A DNA stretch of 64,000 nt from Istiophorus platypterus (Eukaryota; Chordata; Actinopteri; Istiophoriformes; Istiophoridae). Of the stretch, positions 37,301 through 50,596 are shown piece by piece. The translations under genes and the position numbers were made by a program. The stretch covers positions 29,197,501 to 29,261,500 of the forward strand of contig CM029118.1 of NCBI GenBank assembly GCA_016859345.1, given 5' to 3'. Under the pieces are notes generated by a model. The model did not search any database. It was not told the origin of the DNA and saw only the letters and a list, made by a program, of their open reading frames with translations. Every line of letters begins with the position of its first letter. Position 1 is the stretch's first letter.

Positions 37301-39594
37301 TCCTGATTGTTGTAACACTTGTTAGAGTAGATGGAGTCACTGAAACTTACCCGAGTAGTTCTTATATTGAATGGTTTGTGATCATATGTGAAAAATATAA
37401 CATGGATCTTGGAAAAGTGTTTCTCGCCTGCGTCTTAGGGCTGCAACAGATGGCAGTGCTGGCATCACCCCGCATTTAAGAATGGCAACTTTTGGTTGGA
37501 TGCCAACAGACTGGTCCTGGTCTATGTGTGCTATTGTTTGATGATGTGGAATTGTGTCTCTGTTTGTGTTAGTTTGCACATTTGTGCATTAAATCATTCT
37601 TTCATGAGTATATCTATTGATACTTCTGTAGTGTGTTTGTAAGCATGATTATACATATGTACAATGTATGTGTCTTTCTGAAAGTGTGTGTTAGCGGATG
37701 TAAACCATTTAAGAGGAAAGAAAAACAGGAAAATCCAAGGAACGTATATCTAAACTTCATCAGCACAGAGAGAGGGTTAAGGTGTGTTTTAGTGCAAGAG
37801 GATGACTTTTTTGTGTTCGGAATTCATGACACACACCAATACTTGACAGGCTCTGTATTCAGAAAGATACACAAATACATGCATGTATCCATTTTGTATA
37901 TTACACAATAAGATACAAATTTAAAAATACAGGGCAAATCACGGGTAGAGCAGAAACTTACAAATCAAATACAACTTCATTACTCTATATTGAAGCTATC
38001 AATGTGACAAGGGAAGGAAAGAATAAGAGATGTCTACAGACATATAGATGCAGACATATAGAGAGGTTGTAGGCAGAGATACAGAGAACACAGAAGGTGT
38101 AAGCAATTAAATGTGCTAAACCATCTTGCCATTAACCTCCATGCATTTATGTGATTAGATGTGTTGCATGTGGTTATGTATTTGTTTATTCATAATAGCT
38201 GAATTCCAATTTATAACTGTGGTGAGCTGGGCATAGCCAGAAAATAGTTTGAATTGTCTGCTGCCATTTATACACAACTATATATATATACTATACTGTA
38301 TATATGTATATAAATAACACATGTTAATCAGGCATCTAGATTAATTATTTGATAAAACATGATTGGTATTTTTGTATTTGAAACCAACCTCCAAAAACAG
38401 TCTAAACTCTACCTATATAAAAGCTGTGTATTTATTTTGGCCCAGGATAAAATGGTAAATTGAATTAGAGCTCATCCGTTGGAAAGTACAAATAACAAAA
38501 ACAAAGAATGATAACAATAAAAGTCTGGATAATTATGAGCCAAGATCAAAAGTTGTATGGCGTTCCTCTTATAAGATTTCTACGTGGACTGCACATTTGA
38601 CAGCCTGACACATCACTATTAGTACTGACTTTTGTTATTTGTTATAGTGTGTTCTGATTTGACCGGGTTATGACACTGAGATGAAGTGTAGAAGTGTCAA
38701 GTGACAGGTCAGTGTCAATGAAGTATTCATATTCATTTTCATCCTTACGGATTCCAAGCTATGGAAAATTTGCAAAAAATTGCAGTTGTATGGAGAAGGT
38801 AAGGCAACCCTGGGCAAATTACACATTTACAAATTACATATTATATTTTAGTTTTTGAAGTTAAAATCAGAAAATGAAACCCCAGCAGCAAACACACATT
38901 AAAAATGAGTCTCTCTACTTTTTTTTTTAATTCCATGAACTTCAGAAAAAAAAAAAAAAAAAAAAACAGAAGAACAAAACTGTAGCATGTGCAAATGCAC
39001 ATGTTCCCCTCTACTTGTACAACACTCATCATTAACTCGTTAGACCTTAACAGACTCAGTAGGACTTGTAAGGCCAAATCTGACAGAATGCAGTGTTTGC
39101 AGTGAGTGGAGTCTTTTTCCAGTTGTTTTCTATAGACAGTAAGTGCTTAAACCTCTCATACACCCTGGGTGCCTTGTGTTTTGTTTTTTTAGCAGGACCA
39201 AATATTTTGGATAAGCTGTTTCATTAACCTAAACTTTACTAAGAATTAACCACTAGCATACAATTTATGGTTGTGTTAAGCTAATGTTTGCTCCCTTTCA
39301 AAGTGAACGTTCAATGTGTCATTACACAAACAAGTCATATCTGAACAAATTGTAGTCTTTCTCTGGCATATCATTCGTGAGCAGCTGCTCACCTTCAATC
39401 AGAGCCAGCATAAGTGCCCTTTACTTATAGCCTATATATGTTATTACACAATAAAATAATGAATAACAATCACAAGTGCTTTGTCTGATTTTGGCTTAAG
39501 GCAGGTCAAGAACTTTCATTAGAACTTGTCAGCTGATGACACTTCCAGAGGTGATAACTGTCTGACTCTTCTAACCTTGTGATAACACTCAACA

Positions 39595-40480
39595 AACATG
39601 GGCTCCCCTAAGCAACTGGCCGAGGATCTGAAGTGATCTACAAAGTAGAGGAAGGTTGTAAAAACATATCAAAATACTTCCAGCTTGAAATTTTCAGAAC
39701 CGAAGAGGAACTGTGGAAATTAAGGCAATATCTGGAAGACCAAGAAAAACTTTCTAATAAAATTGAACATCTGTTGGGCAGAGAGGTAATGAAAAACCCA
39801 TATATGACTGCAGGACCTGCAGGAAGGTTCAGCTGACACAGGAGTGGTAGTGCACAGTTCCACTGTGCAGCATTGATACACAAACAGGGTCTGCATGGAA
39901 AAGTCATTGGAAGGAAACCTTACCTGCAATCTCACAATAGTCAGTGTTTGAAGTATGCAAAGCAGCATCTGGATAAGCCAGAGTTTTTTTGGAATCAAGT
40001 GCTGTGGACAGATGAAATTAAAATGAAGCTCAGCAAAGGTGTGTCTGAAGAAAAAAGGAGCAGTATTTAATGAAAAAACACTTCATCATCAGAGAAGAAT
40101 TTGGGCAGAAATTCTATTATTTGGGATTGTGTGCTACCAACTCACACAGGAAAAATTGCAGAGATATTTGGGAGAATAGATTCCACTAACTATGAGCAAA
40201 TTCTGGATCCACGCGTCCTTCAGTCAGTCACGAGAGTCAATTTTAAAACAGGCTGGCCTCTACCTCATGACAATGATCCAAAGCAGACCCAAAAATCGAC
40301 TATGAACTACTTCAGGACACAAGGTCTGGAGCATATGGAATGATCCTCACAGTCCCCTGACTTGAATATCATTGAAAATCTCTCTGTAGATTTTAAGCAC
40401 ACTGTGCATGCAAGACAATAACGAAATATCTCAAAACCTGATGTGATCTGTATGGACAAGTAGGTAAAAATTCTGAAATC
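39595..40480 (+). mobile_element. Tc1-like transposase pseudogene, copy 3
   Basis: A near full-length but dead transposase. It starts at an ATG (39598) with the helix-turn-helix MGSPKQLAEDLK. The middle carries KNISKYFQLEIFRTEEELWK-type sequence, and the core has LDKPEFFWNQVLWTDEIKM (first Asp 40011-40013), PHDNDPKQT (second Asp 40275-40277) and SPDLNIIENLS (Glu 40374-40376). All three catalytic acids are therefore still present, but stops break the frame near 39636, 39835, 40069 and 40341. It is the best-preserved catalytic triad of the three copies. The CA/TA array after 40600 lies just beyond its 3' side. Confidence 0.82.
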
Positions 40481-40603
40481 AATGAACTCTTAGCTGACTA
40501 CAAAAAGAATCTGCGAGTTCTGATATCTGCCAAAGGGAGTGTTGCAAAGCACTATCTTAGTAGAGAGCCCAAATTTATACATTTTATACAGGGTAGTTGT
40601 GTA

Positions 40604-40610
40604 GACACAC

Positions 40611-40709
<99 letters not shown>

Positions 40710-40725
40710 CATATATATATATATT
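40604..40725. repeat. CA then TA microsatellite
   Basis: Short CA run, then two long TA runs separated by catacata, ending in a T/A-rich tetranucleotide stretch. Confidence 0.95.
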
Positions 40726-41245
40726 TATTTTATTTTATTTTTTTTTACCAGCCCAAACCCTCTCCAAAAGTAAATACATTTACATTACTTCAAACAGCCT
40801 GAAGGGAATTTATCCTTCTCTAGACTTCCTCTGATGAATTAAGAGCATTTCCCTCAACGAACTGGCGTGTTGATGGAAAATTGGCCTGAAGTTTGGGGAA
40901 TAACAATTTGGTCTGTTTCTAAGCTTAACTAAAGAAAACCAAACACGCAAATAACACCAGGGGAGGCACTTAAGGAGAGGAACTGTGGGGGGAGAGGGGT
41001 GGATGGGAAAGAGCTCTTTCAGCATCAAAGCCAGCTAAAACGTCCCCACCAGGGACCAGGTCCCCTGTTAAATACTGAGCTAGATTATTAATTGCTGTAC
41101 CAGTAGGACCTGTTAATAAGAACTCCAAAATAGCAGCTCCTGCTTTTCTGTCTTCATCTCTTGTTCTATTTTCACTTTTTTATGCATCTTTTCTGGAGTC
41201 TTTTGTTCTTTTTATGTTTATGCTCAAAGTTTGCTTCACACAAAT

Positions 41246-41655
41246 TCATTCACTCATCTGTTTTCTTACTCAGTCACTCACTCACTGACATCATAACTCA
41301 CACCCACTCATTGTTTCCTACTTACTTACACATACTGTCTCTCATTCACTCAGTCACTCATACCCTCTACCCACCTACTCACTCACTCACTTACTATTTA
41401 CTTACTGACTGACTCATCCACTCACTTTATTTTGAATACATACTCATAACCAGTCTTATTTACAGACTTACAATATTTTCTCTGATTCAGTCCTTTTTTG
41501 TCAGTCATTAACTCACTGACTCACATTTAATTTGCATCTCATATTATCAGTCAAACCAACAAATGCTCTTTAAGTCGTGTTTACCTTGACTCATCTACTC
41601 CCTCATTCCTGGGGTTACTTGTTTGCTCACTCTCTCACTCAGTCAGTCAGTCATT
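41246..41655. repeat. degenerate ACTC/AGTC tetranucleotide satellite
   Basis: About 400 bp with repeated cactcactcactcac, cagtcagtcagtca and cttacttac words separated by diverged spacers, as expected of an old, mutated tetranucleotide array. Confidence 0.6.
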
Positions 41656-44600
41656 TGTATAAATTCAGAGTCTCCATCTTTGTGTGTGCATATGTTTGTG
41701 TGTGTTTTGCCTTATGTTTCAGCAGTCACTGTTGAACTCTCGGACACACAATCTGCTGCTGACCTGTCGCTGTACACAGATAATGGATGCCCAACTGCAT
41801 GTGTGTGTGTCTCTATGACAGTGTGTGTGTGTGCATGCTCAAGTGTATCTATGCGTAGGCTGTCATCAGTGTTTCTCAGCAATAAAGAGAAAGAAAACAG
41901 AAAAAATGGAGGCCATTGGGGTTTGATAGATATGCTAGCCACCTGCCTTTCACTCACACTCTGACACAAAGGGCATCAGCTGCTTGGTTGCATTTATCAT
42001 CATGAACTTCCTTTGACCCAACACACAGTGATAAACCTAAAAGTTTGGGAAAGAGAAAGCAGAGAGCAAAGGACTTGCACACAGACTGACACTCAAGATT
42101 TTTCAAAACAAATCTCAACAGAAGTAGGGTTACTGCTGATTTAGTTTACCTATAGAATCAGTTGCATTATATATACCTACAGGATATCTGTAGAAAACTG
42201 AATTAATTGTATCACACAGTCTGAGGAGCACCAGAACTAGTTTAAAGCAATATTGTTTAGGAGATCTAGAGCTGTGTGCGCATTGTCAAGGTGAAGACTG
42301 AGGCCATAACAGACATAGTAATGCTCCCAAGGCCAAAGCCTCCCTTGGTTGTGATGGTGTATTTTAAAACATTTAAGACCCAAGAACACCTGGTTGATGG
42401 TACTACTCACGACATTTCCCTTGTCACTTCTCCTGTTTGTGTACAAACCATAAAGATTTCAAGATTCTTAATTACACGCCAACAAGTAGTGTAGAGTGAA
42501 GAGCACAGTGTTTTAACCACTCTGAAAGTGACGTACAGCGTACCTGGTATAAGCAACATTCCCAGTGACCATAGATAATACTGTATGTCATGTATTCCCT
42601 AAAATTTGTGAACAATTAATAATTTTTACTTGAAACCAATTCATATTCCCATTCAAAATATGCCTGTATAAAACATTGCATGATCGTTTTTAAACCCTAA
42701 ACAATACAGTCTCAATGGGGATAGTGTAATTGTATCTTAACCCTATAATAAAACATGTTGCATCTCAAATAAGAAAAGTGCAGATCCTAACAGTCAGAGA
42801 GACGTGCGCGTAGCAGGTTCACCACTCATGCTGATCATGTATCAGTTGTGTTTGCTGGTAGCAGTGGTAAGTGAGACAAGCTGCAGGTGAAGAACAGCAA
42901 GTGTTACAAACACACAGACTTGAGTGCTGTACGTGTGTGTGTTTGTGTGTGTGTTTGTGTTGGTGTGTGTCACATTGACTTGGCCATGTGACCCTCAAGG
43001 ACATGCAATTTGTGTGAATAGGATAAGAGGACCGGTTGAATGAAAACACCACCATCACAGGGCTTTTTCTGCCAAGCCTATCTGTGTGTATGTTTTTTTA
43101 TAGATTCATGTATGAATTTGTAAGTGAATCATTACATCTGTGTGTCTGTACATGCATGTCTTTCTCTCACTTGTGGAAAACACTCAACCCTCCAGTACCG
43201 ATATCACTGTCTAAACTTATCAACTCCTCTTTGGATACATTTTGTGAGGCAGGTAACATTAGCATTAGACAAGAATATCTCTTTTTCACAGAGATCAGCC
43301 AGTAAACACGATCAAGGCTTGATCATGTTTTGCATTTTCAAAATGTGATCATGCATGCAGAATAATCTAACCCAGAATTATCTACCGGGGAGCTTAAATC
43401 CCTTTGGATTCAACAACCACAACTTTTTAAGACCTCTCACTGTAGAGCTGTTATTTATCCCCTCCCATAAGCTCTCCCCTTTTTTTTTTATCTCCCTTGC
43501 TTTTTTCCTCTCCTTACCATCCTCCCCTTTTCTCTTCCCTGTCTTTTTGCCTTCACTTTCCCTACTGGGGAGGGGGGGGGGGCTATTTGTCTACTTTAAG
43601 TGAAATCACTCAATTCTTTCAAGAAGAGACTTTGGAGACCAGTGGTAACCAAGAGAGGGACAGAGGGAGAAAGAAAGCATGTGTGTGTGAGTGAGAGTCC
43701 ACCTTCCAAATAAGTTCCATTAATCATGGGCCAGAGTCTAATGTAACTAATATTTTACAATTAGAGGAGACAAGATGGAGCTGGGGGCCATCTATCTCCC
43801 TTACACCACATGATCATCGATTCATAAGAGCTGAGGAGAGAGAAAGAGGGAGGCCGTAAGATTCTGGCCCTGCATACAGCACACAGTCACAAAAACACAT
43901 TTTGCTGGGAACACACTGACACACATGCAGACGTTAACACACCCACATACTTAAGCACAGATGCTTAGCAGGAAACAGAAGGATGCATGAAAATGAGGGG
44001 ACAAGCTGTCACATTAGCATTTGTTATTGTACGATCTGTTCAAAATCTGAGCTGCAACTCATATTTTTGTTATTGATCTTCTATTTAATAATTGTTTGAT
44101 TGCTTGATTAACTGTTTGGTTATAAAATGTTAGAACATAGTGACAAATGCTGGCTTTTTTTTGACCAAACATCCAAAATCTAAAAACATTGAGTTTACAA
44201 TGAGAAGAGCAGCAGAGCAGCAAATTATCTCTTTTAAGATGATGGAATCAGAGAAATATTGTTTTGATTCTGGATTGAATTAATCAGTTATCAAAACTGC
44301 TGTTTATTGATTTTTTTGTTGCTTGACAAATTGTGTATGCACTACTTAAATTAGATAGTCTTGCATGGCTGTGTATTTTGTGTATCATAAAAAAATAATC
44401 AGTAGTTTTTCGAGAGAAAGGGATTCTTTGCACAACATATTTCAAATGCATGTTGGTATCAATCCTTTGTCACAACTCTGGGCTCTCTGGAAGAAGGAGA
44501 ACGTGAAACATCTCAATCTAACTTGGTTTTCTCAGTTCCAAAAAATAATAAAGAATCATGAATTTTATCAACTAATTCAGTGCTTTTTTGCTTCTAGTGC

Positions 44601-45554
44601 TTTCATTTTACACTTAAAAAAAATTCATACAATATGCTCCAGGGTTTAAAAACATTCTATATATCTATACTATTTACAGTAATGAAAAAATGATCTACAA
44701 AAACACAAGTACAGTGGGAAAAGTACACACAGTTGACGCCAAATCAAATAACTTAATGAATAAATAAGCAGAGCATGATTCTAGACTGGAAAAGACCATG
44801 TAGTTGAATAGAAAACCTAACTAGTCTATCTTAGCCCCAAACAGAGGGTGGCAGACACTAACTACTAAACTGGTGTTAAATAGAAATATAATTTACTTGT
44901 AGTGTAAAAGTGTATCCAAATCCTTCTTGGTTATCCTTCCAAAAACGGAGAGCAAACTTATGAACAATTTAGAGTTATTCCATAGAAGAAAATTTGTCTT
45001 CTTTGACCAAGAAAATTGAGAGAGCACCAAAAATCGACATAGTTAGCCTATGTTCGAAATTATTCATTTACTTATGATTTTGCTGGCCTGAAAGTTAAAT
45101 TTCTTACAATGCAAGGCTGCAGAAACCCCGGAATTCCCAAACCACACTCAGTGTTTATCCCTGCAACGCAACATGCAACTTTCTCAGAGGAGCATGTACC
45201 CATCACCAGCTCTGCACCAAAACCTGGTCTGCTGAGCCCTCTAGTGGTTTGACCAGAGAGCTACACTGTAAAACCCCAGTCACTCTAATGCAAAGGAGGA
45301 GGGAAAATTAGAGGCAGCTGAACAAATGAGTGGAAAGATGGGTTCATCTACAGGTCACCATCTGCCGGAACGACCAACCAAACGCTAAGAAACTGCAATC
45401 GCTGCAGAGCATCATCTTAAACACATCAATCCACATGGAGATGCACACACACACACACACAATTAGAAAACACACCAGCTTGCATGCACAAACATGTGCT
45501 TACACACACGGCTGCACAACATGCCATAGAAGAAAATAAGAGGAAATGGATACT

Positions 45555-45641
45555 GAAGAGAGAGAGGGAGAGAGACAAAGAGAGAGGGAGAGAGAGAAAG
45601 AGAGACAGACAGACAGACAAACAGACAGACAGGGAGAGACA
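45555..45641. repeat. GA/GACA compound microsatellite
   Basis: (GA)n passes into (CAGA)n; the first of a cluster of simple repeats that continues as imperfect CA at 45768-45866. Confidence 0.9.
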
Positions 45642-45767
45642 GAGCAAATGAAGAGAGAAGAAGTTAAATGAAGGGCATAGAGTGATGTTCATCACTCTGT
45701 GAAAAGGGTCGCTTCAAATGTTGAAATTGCTCAGCTGAGCAACAAACAGCAACACACATGCTGGCAT

Positions 45768-45866
45768 GTATACACACACACATAGAAACACACACACAGA
45801 AACACACACACACACACAAACACACAAAAACACACACACACACACAGACAAATACACACACACACA
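45768..45866. repeat. imperfect CA-rich tract
   Basis: CA runs broken by aga, aaa and aat units. Confidence 0.9.
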
Positions 45867-46120
45867 ACACAGGGCGGATGGAATGAAAGATGACTTAATG
45901 TTTTCTTTAATCAGACACATGTGTGCTGTTATATGAAGACACGCACCTACTCAAATGTATATACATGCATGACCACATCACCACATCCAAAAACACACAC
46001 CCAAATTTACAGTCCACACACACACAGAAAAAGTAGACACACATGTGCAAAGTAAGTAATATCCTCATTGTTCCTACTCAGTCTCATATCCAGCCATCAG
46101 AAACCTCCTTCTTTTGGCAA

Positions 46121-46128
46121 TGTGTGTG

Positions 46129-46181
<53 letters not shown>

Positions 46182-46184
46182 GTA
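46121..46184. repeat. GT microsatellite
   Basis: About 60 bp of GT with two GC-containing units. Confidence 0.95.
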
Positions 46185-46259
46185 GATATACAACCAGTTA
46201 AACAGTTACTTTCTCCGGATGTGCAGTCTATTGGGAACAGACTTGAGAGATTCGTGGCA

Positions 46260-46480
46260 TGAGGCCCCCCCACATCTGTTGCAGTGCAGCTGATCCGTTT
46301 AAAAATTAGTCAGGCATTGACCTGGGCATCCTCCCAACAGCTCGGCAGCCTTTGGGGTCCTGACGTAAGGTTAACACAAATAAGGATTCCATCAATTCAG
46401 TGCGGATCAGGTTCCAGATGACGGAGGGGGGCAATGAAACCGTAAAATATTTCTTCCTTTGAAAAGCAGAGTCAGCTGAA
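46260..46480. promoter_or_regulatory. candidate conserved non-coding element
   Basis: GC-richer, repeat-free block following a GT array and containing cagctgatccg and cctttggggtcctgacgtaag. It lies downstream of the 48.1-kb poly(A) signals. Inference only. Confidence 0.3.
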
Positions 46481-48149
46481 CCAGCTGGGCTGTGTGGGGA
46501 GGAAACTTTGTGCTGGAGTTAACTTTTTATGTGAGGAATTTGTTGTCATTTTTACTGTTGCTTTAGGGAAACTGCAACATTTACTTATATGTACCTATCA
46601 ACAATACCTATGTAAGTATTGTTTTGATGAGATTCTAACACTTCACATTGAGTTCTTGACCTCTAACCCCACTACATACTAAGAATAATTTCTGGCTGGT
46701 CTTGAACACTTGAACACTCTTTATCTTTGAAAACATGTTTTAACCAAACATAAGAAAAAGGGGAATATATTGAAATAAACTCTTACTCTGATTATTAGTG
46801 ATTTTACATTTTCCCTAACAATATTCCCCTGTTTAATTATTTAAGTATGAAAACAAAACAGAAAAAACAGCACATTGTATAAAGACATTTTGTACCAACA
46901 AGCATAAATATGATACCCAGACATTAGACTGATGTTGATTGTCATTTTTTATGACATAAACAAGATCAGATCATATTGTTACCCAGAATCCTAATCATTG
47001 ATTTCCTAACATTGTTCATTGTTCTCTTTCTAAAGCATGCCATTAGTCACCATTTGGACTGTATGAGAAAGTTTTAAAGAATGATATGTTTGCAATTTCT
47101 GGTTTTCTTGAATTATAAGAATCTTAATGATGCATTTGAGAAGGGGTGCTTTTCAGTGATATAATAAATGACTACACTCAGATTCTTACAGCTGATTAAA
47201 AAAAATGATGGAAATAACAAGTGGTACACTCAATAAAATGTTTGTCATGGTATGAAAATATATATTAAAAAAAGGATCGTGTTTTCTGCCACAGCAGTGC
47301 TGAGCACATATCAAAGACAAATCAACAAATGGATACTAATATATGCAAGAGTTTGTTGATAAATAGTAGTAGTATAAATAGAAAGCACTGATGATACTGT
47401 AATAATAAATGTGCAGTGGATGAAAAGTATATACTGTATACAATGGGAAAATACTAACCAGATCAAAACTTAATATTTTTAATAACAACAGAATATTGAA
47501 TCCATACCCGATTTTGTACCTCTTAATATCTTCCGAGGTATATAACTTACTTGTTTAGCGAATACATTTTAACAAATTATAACCAAAACCAGCCTCCTTT
47601 AACAAAAGCCATTACCTTGCTTTTATCATTTAAAGCTAACCACAGATAGGATTCAGGATTTAAACCTAGTCTCTGTTCACATCATCTTATAAGAGATACA
47701 TTTTCCAACACGTTAAATCAAAGGGACTTAACCTGGAAACAAAGAAATTGGATGGGAAACAGATATCTATGATACATATCTAATCTGGAAGAGATTTGCT
47801 GTAATTTAAATCTCTAAATCTCCCCTTTACATTTTGCCATATGGGATGCTCAGAGTATTATTTCACGGCAGCTACTTTGTGAACCCGTGTGGGAGACAAA
47901 GTGGTGCAGACAGTAATTTAGTTGTGTGTATTCCACATTATGATCACAGTCTGTGAAGCTTTGCCATCAAACTGACTGAGAGATAATAACTCATATTAGA
48001 AGTGATAGACTACTCTCCAAACAGTTTATCCACTTCTCATCACACACTGACACTCCAACGTGGTGGCTCACCTTCCTGATTCTCACTCTGTCAGAAATAA
48101 AATATTAAAAACATGAAACACGCCGTTGCTCTGTGACAATTCTTTTTTT

Positions 48150-50596
48150 TTTTTTTGTTTGAATACATTTTATTTTTATTATAAGTACAGTTCAGTAGTT
48201 ACAAAACGAAGCATCTGCCATGAGGATACAGCAAAACATAAAGAGTGTTCAGCTCACAAGACAGGTTTTGTACATAATATGTGGAGTGGAATGCTCATTG
48301 TAGCTGGTTCAGAGGAGAGAGTCCAAGCAAGACTCTCGCCATTAATCTCTCGTCTTTAAACCCCTGGAAAACAGAGATAGGGTCAGAGGTCAAAGCCATT
48401 GGTCAGTGCCTCCTGCAGGATCGGTCTGCTTGGTTCGCTCAGACCCCATTTCCAGAATTCTTCCCCTCAAACACTCTGTTACATTTCCCTACAACCATTA
48501 CTTCTCGTTTTTAATACGTCTCTCTGTTATTATTTGAGTTTTAAATCCCCTCTTTTCCCGGTATATTGAAAATGAAAGAATGGTTAATTGTAATTTACAT
48601 GAATAAAATTTTAAAATAATGAGAGGTTGTACTGCAGCGAAACCTCAAGTTGGAATTTGAGCACTGAATCATGCTGCTGCTGAAGCAGTAATGGGCCTAT
48701 GCTGCAGGTCAAAAGGGGATTTGCATACAAAATAAATCTGGGTAACAATTGGTCAAAGCCACATACAGTATAGAGGTTGATCAAACCTAAAAAAGGAATC
48801 ATTATATTTGCACTGTATATACCAACTTAGAATTTTTCTCTGGGTTCACAAAAAATGACGTAGAAACATTTCACAAAGCCAAGGGACACACAAACACACA
48901 CCTTCAGTTTAGTTAGTTAGCTAGTTTTATACTGTATAGGTTGGTTTATAATACTATCACAGTGCCAAATACTTCTGAGAACCAAAAAAATAAAGAAATA
49001 AGAAAGGATAAAGTCCCTCTATTCATAATGGATTCTGTATATATGGGGGCAAATATGTTTGCAGCACTGGAGACGATTGTCATCTTTTTCCTTTTTTTTT
49101 TGATCAGTAAATGGAGAAGGCATTAATGTACAGTACATATAAAATTAAAAATAAAATCAACCCTACATCCTAAAGTCTAGCACGACTACATAGCTTTGTA
49201 GAAGCAATAACAGATGACGTGTATCTAAGGCTATACACAATATGTCTTTTTTCCCAGTTTTTTGTTCTTTTTTTTTCTCATCTTAAAGTAAATACATCAA
49301 ACCATTTTCAGTAGTCATTAACACTGTGCAACAATGATTGTGGCAGTATTTTACAAATATTTGCAACACTAGAGTCCTTGAGGTTGACATGAGAGATGAA
49401 GTGAAAGGGGATGAGGGTTTTTGAGATCTTTTTTTTTTTAATTCTTCTTCAACTCTAGAAGAATGTCAACCTTTGGAGAATGTGGCTGTGCAAACTACTG
49501 TCACTTCTTTGCTTTTCCTTGTCACAAATTTTTTAAAACTTTTGTTTTCACTTTTTTAAACTACTGTATATCTCTCTATGTACATTAAGCATCTATGGGT
49601 GCTGTGATGAATGATACAGAACAAGAAAAATACACAAAGGAAGCCATATGACAGGGTGAAGGCCTGTAGCAGCCTGGTTATGGAGAGGGGATTTAGTATT
49701 GTAAGTACATTTAGGGCAGTCTGAATATTCTGTCCTTTTCACAATTATCATTAGCACCACCATCATCGAAAGTCAGCTATGTTTTTTTTTTGTTTGTTTT
49801 TTTTTTTTTGTTTTTTTTAACTACCAGCAATACCATATTATTTCTGGAAACAAACTTATATTGTAGATTGTCATATGGTGCCCTGTCCTTTGTTAACCAT
49901 AATCAGTGTAATGCATGGCCATGGGACATAAATATTGAATCTATGACAGCTGATAGCAGAGCCAAAAGTGGCTGATCTGACAGGAAATGTGCTTGGTCTC
50001 TGTCAACAGTCCGCAAAAGTAGAGTTTCTATTCTACAGAAGAATACATTCCACTACGATATAATTGTGGTCCATGGACTTGTGAAACAACTGTCTTCTTC
50101 ATTTAACAGGAGAGAGAAGTCTTTGAACGCATTTGATTAAGCACAACACTTCAGTCCTAACTAAAAAAGACATACCTTTCTAGCTCAAGGAATGTATCAG
50201 AAATTGTGGGACCAGTTACAAGAATTGCTAATCAGACAGGTAGTTTCATCAAAAGAAAAAAAAAATTGTATAAGAGATAAGACAACAAAGACAAGGGGCA
50301 TTCAGACCACAGGAGACAAAACAGGAAAATTGTCGTCACTTTGTTTAGTGTCCACGCTTGCAAAAGCCATTAGGTCCATCCCGTAAATCCGTCCCCAAAG
50401 GAAACTCCCAAACTTTCCTTCATATAGTTCTCGCCTTCGCTTGATTCTGACGGTAGTATGTGGGTTTTTTTTCATCTTAAATAAAGTCTTTGTTATAGTG
50501 TATTCCTTCATTTATCCTTCATCCTCCTCCTCATCATGATCATTGCTTCATCATCATGTTCATCCTCATCATCCTGCCTTGCTCCGGTCTGGGCCA
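48150..50596 (-). other. presumed 3' UTR of the terminal exon
   Basis: About 2.45 kb runs from the TAA to paired poly(A) signals on the minus strand. The transcript sense would be A-rich, with several runs of 8-14 A (for example near 49435, 49780-49818 and 49085) and a degenerate ATG/ATGA trinucleotide tract just after the stop (50518-50577). No coding frame or transposon was recognised. The UTR assignment is inferred from position and signals. Confidence 0.5.
48169..48180 (-). terminator. tandem AATAAA poly(A) signals
   Basis: Two minus-strand AATAAA hexamers are back to back at 48175-48180 and 48169-48174, followed about 13 bases later by a run of about 14 A (48143-48156). The arrangement fits a cleavage site near 48150. 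The genomic A-run is odd and could misprime cDNA or be an old retroposed tail. Confidence 0.5.

Larger units (their letters stand above)
30150..39590. other. intron or intergenic DNA upstream of the zinc-finger exon (minus sense)
   Basis: No exon was recognised, although a preceding finger exon must exist somewhere upstream. Holds complex patches at 31490-31690 and 32440-32560, T-rich runs at 33262-33317, a GA/GT patch at 36460-36720 and an A20 run at 38947-38966. Confidence 0.4.
40730..48140. other. non-coding DNA downstream of the 48.1-kb poly(A) signals
   Basis: Contains the ACTC satellite, a G-run at 43568-43582, the microsatellite cluster at 45440-46184 and complex patches at 41030-41150 and 43700-43850. 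No exon was recognised on either strand. Confidence 0.4.

Noticed and set aside
43318..43332. Short palindrome GATCAAGgCTTGATC
   Set aside because: Seven-base arms are common by chance in a window of this size.
50518..50596. Acidic DDEDEHDDE-type frame after the TAA of the 50.6-kb exon
   Set aside because: Out of frame with the exon, beyond its stop, and explained by an ATG-type trinucleotide tract.
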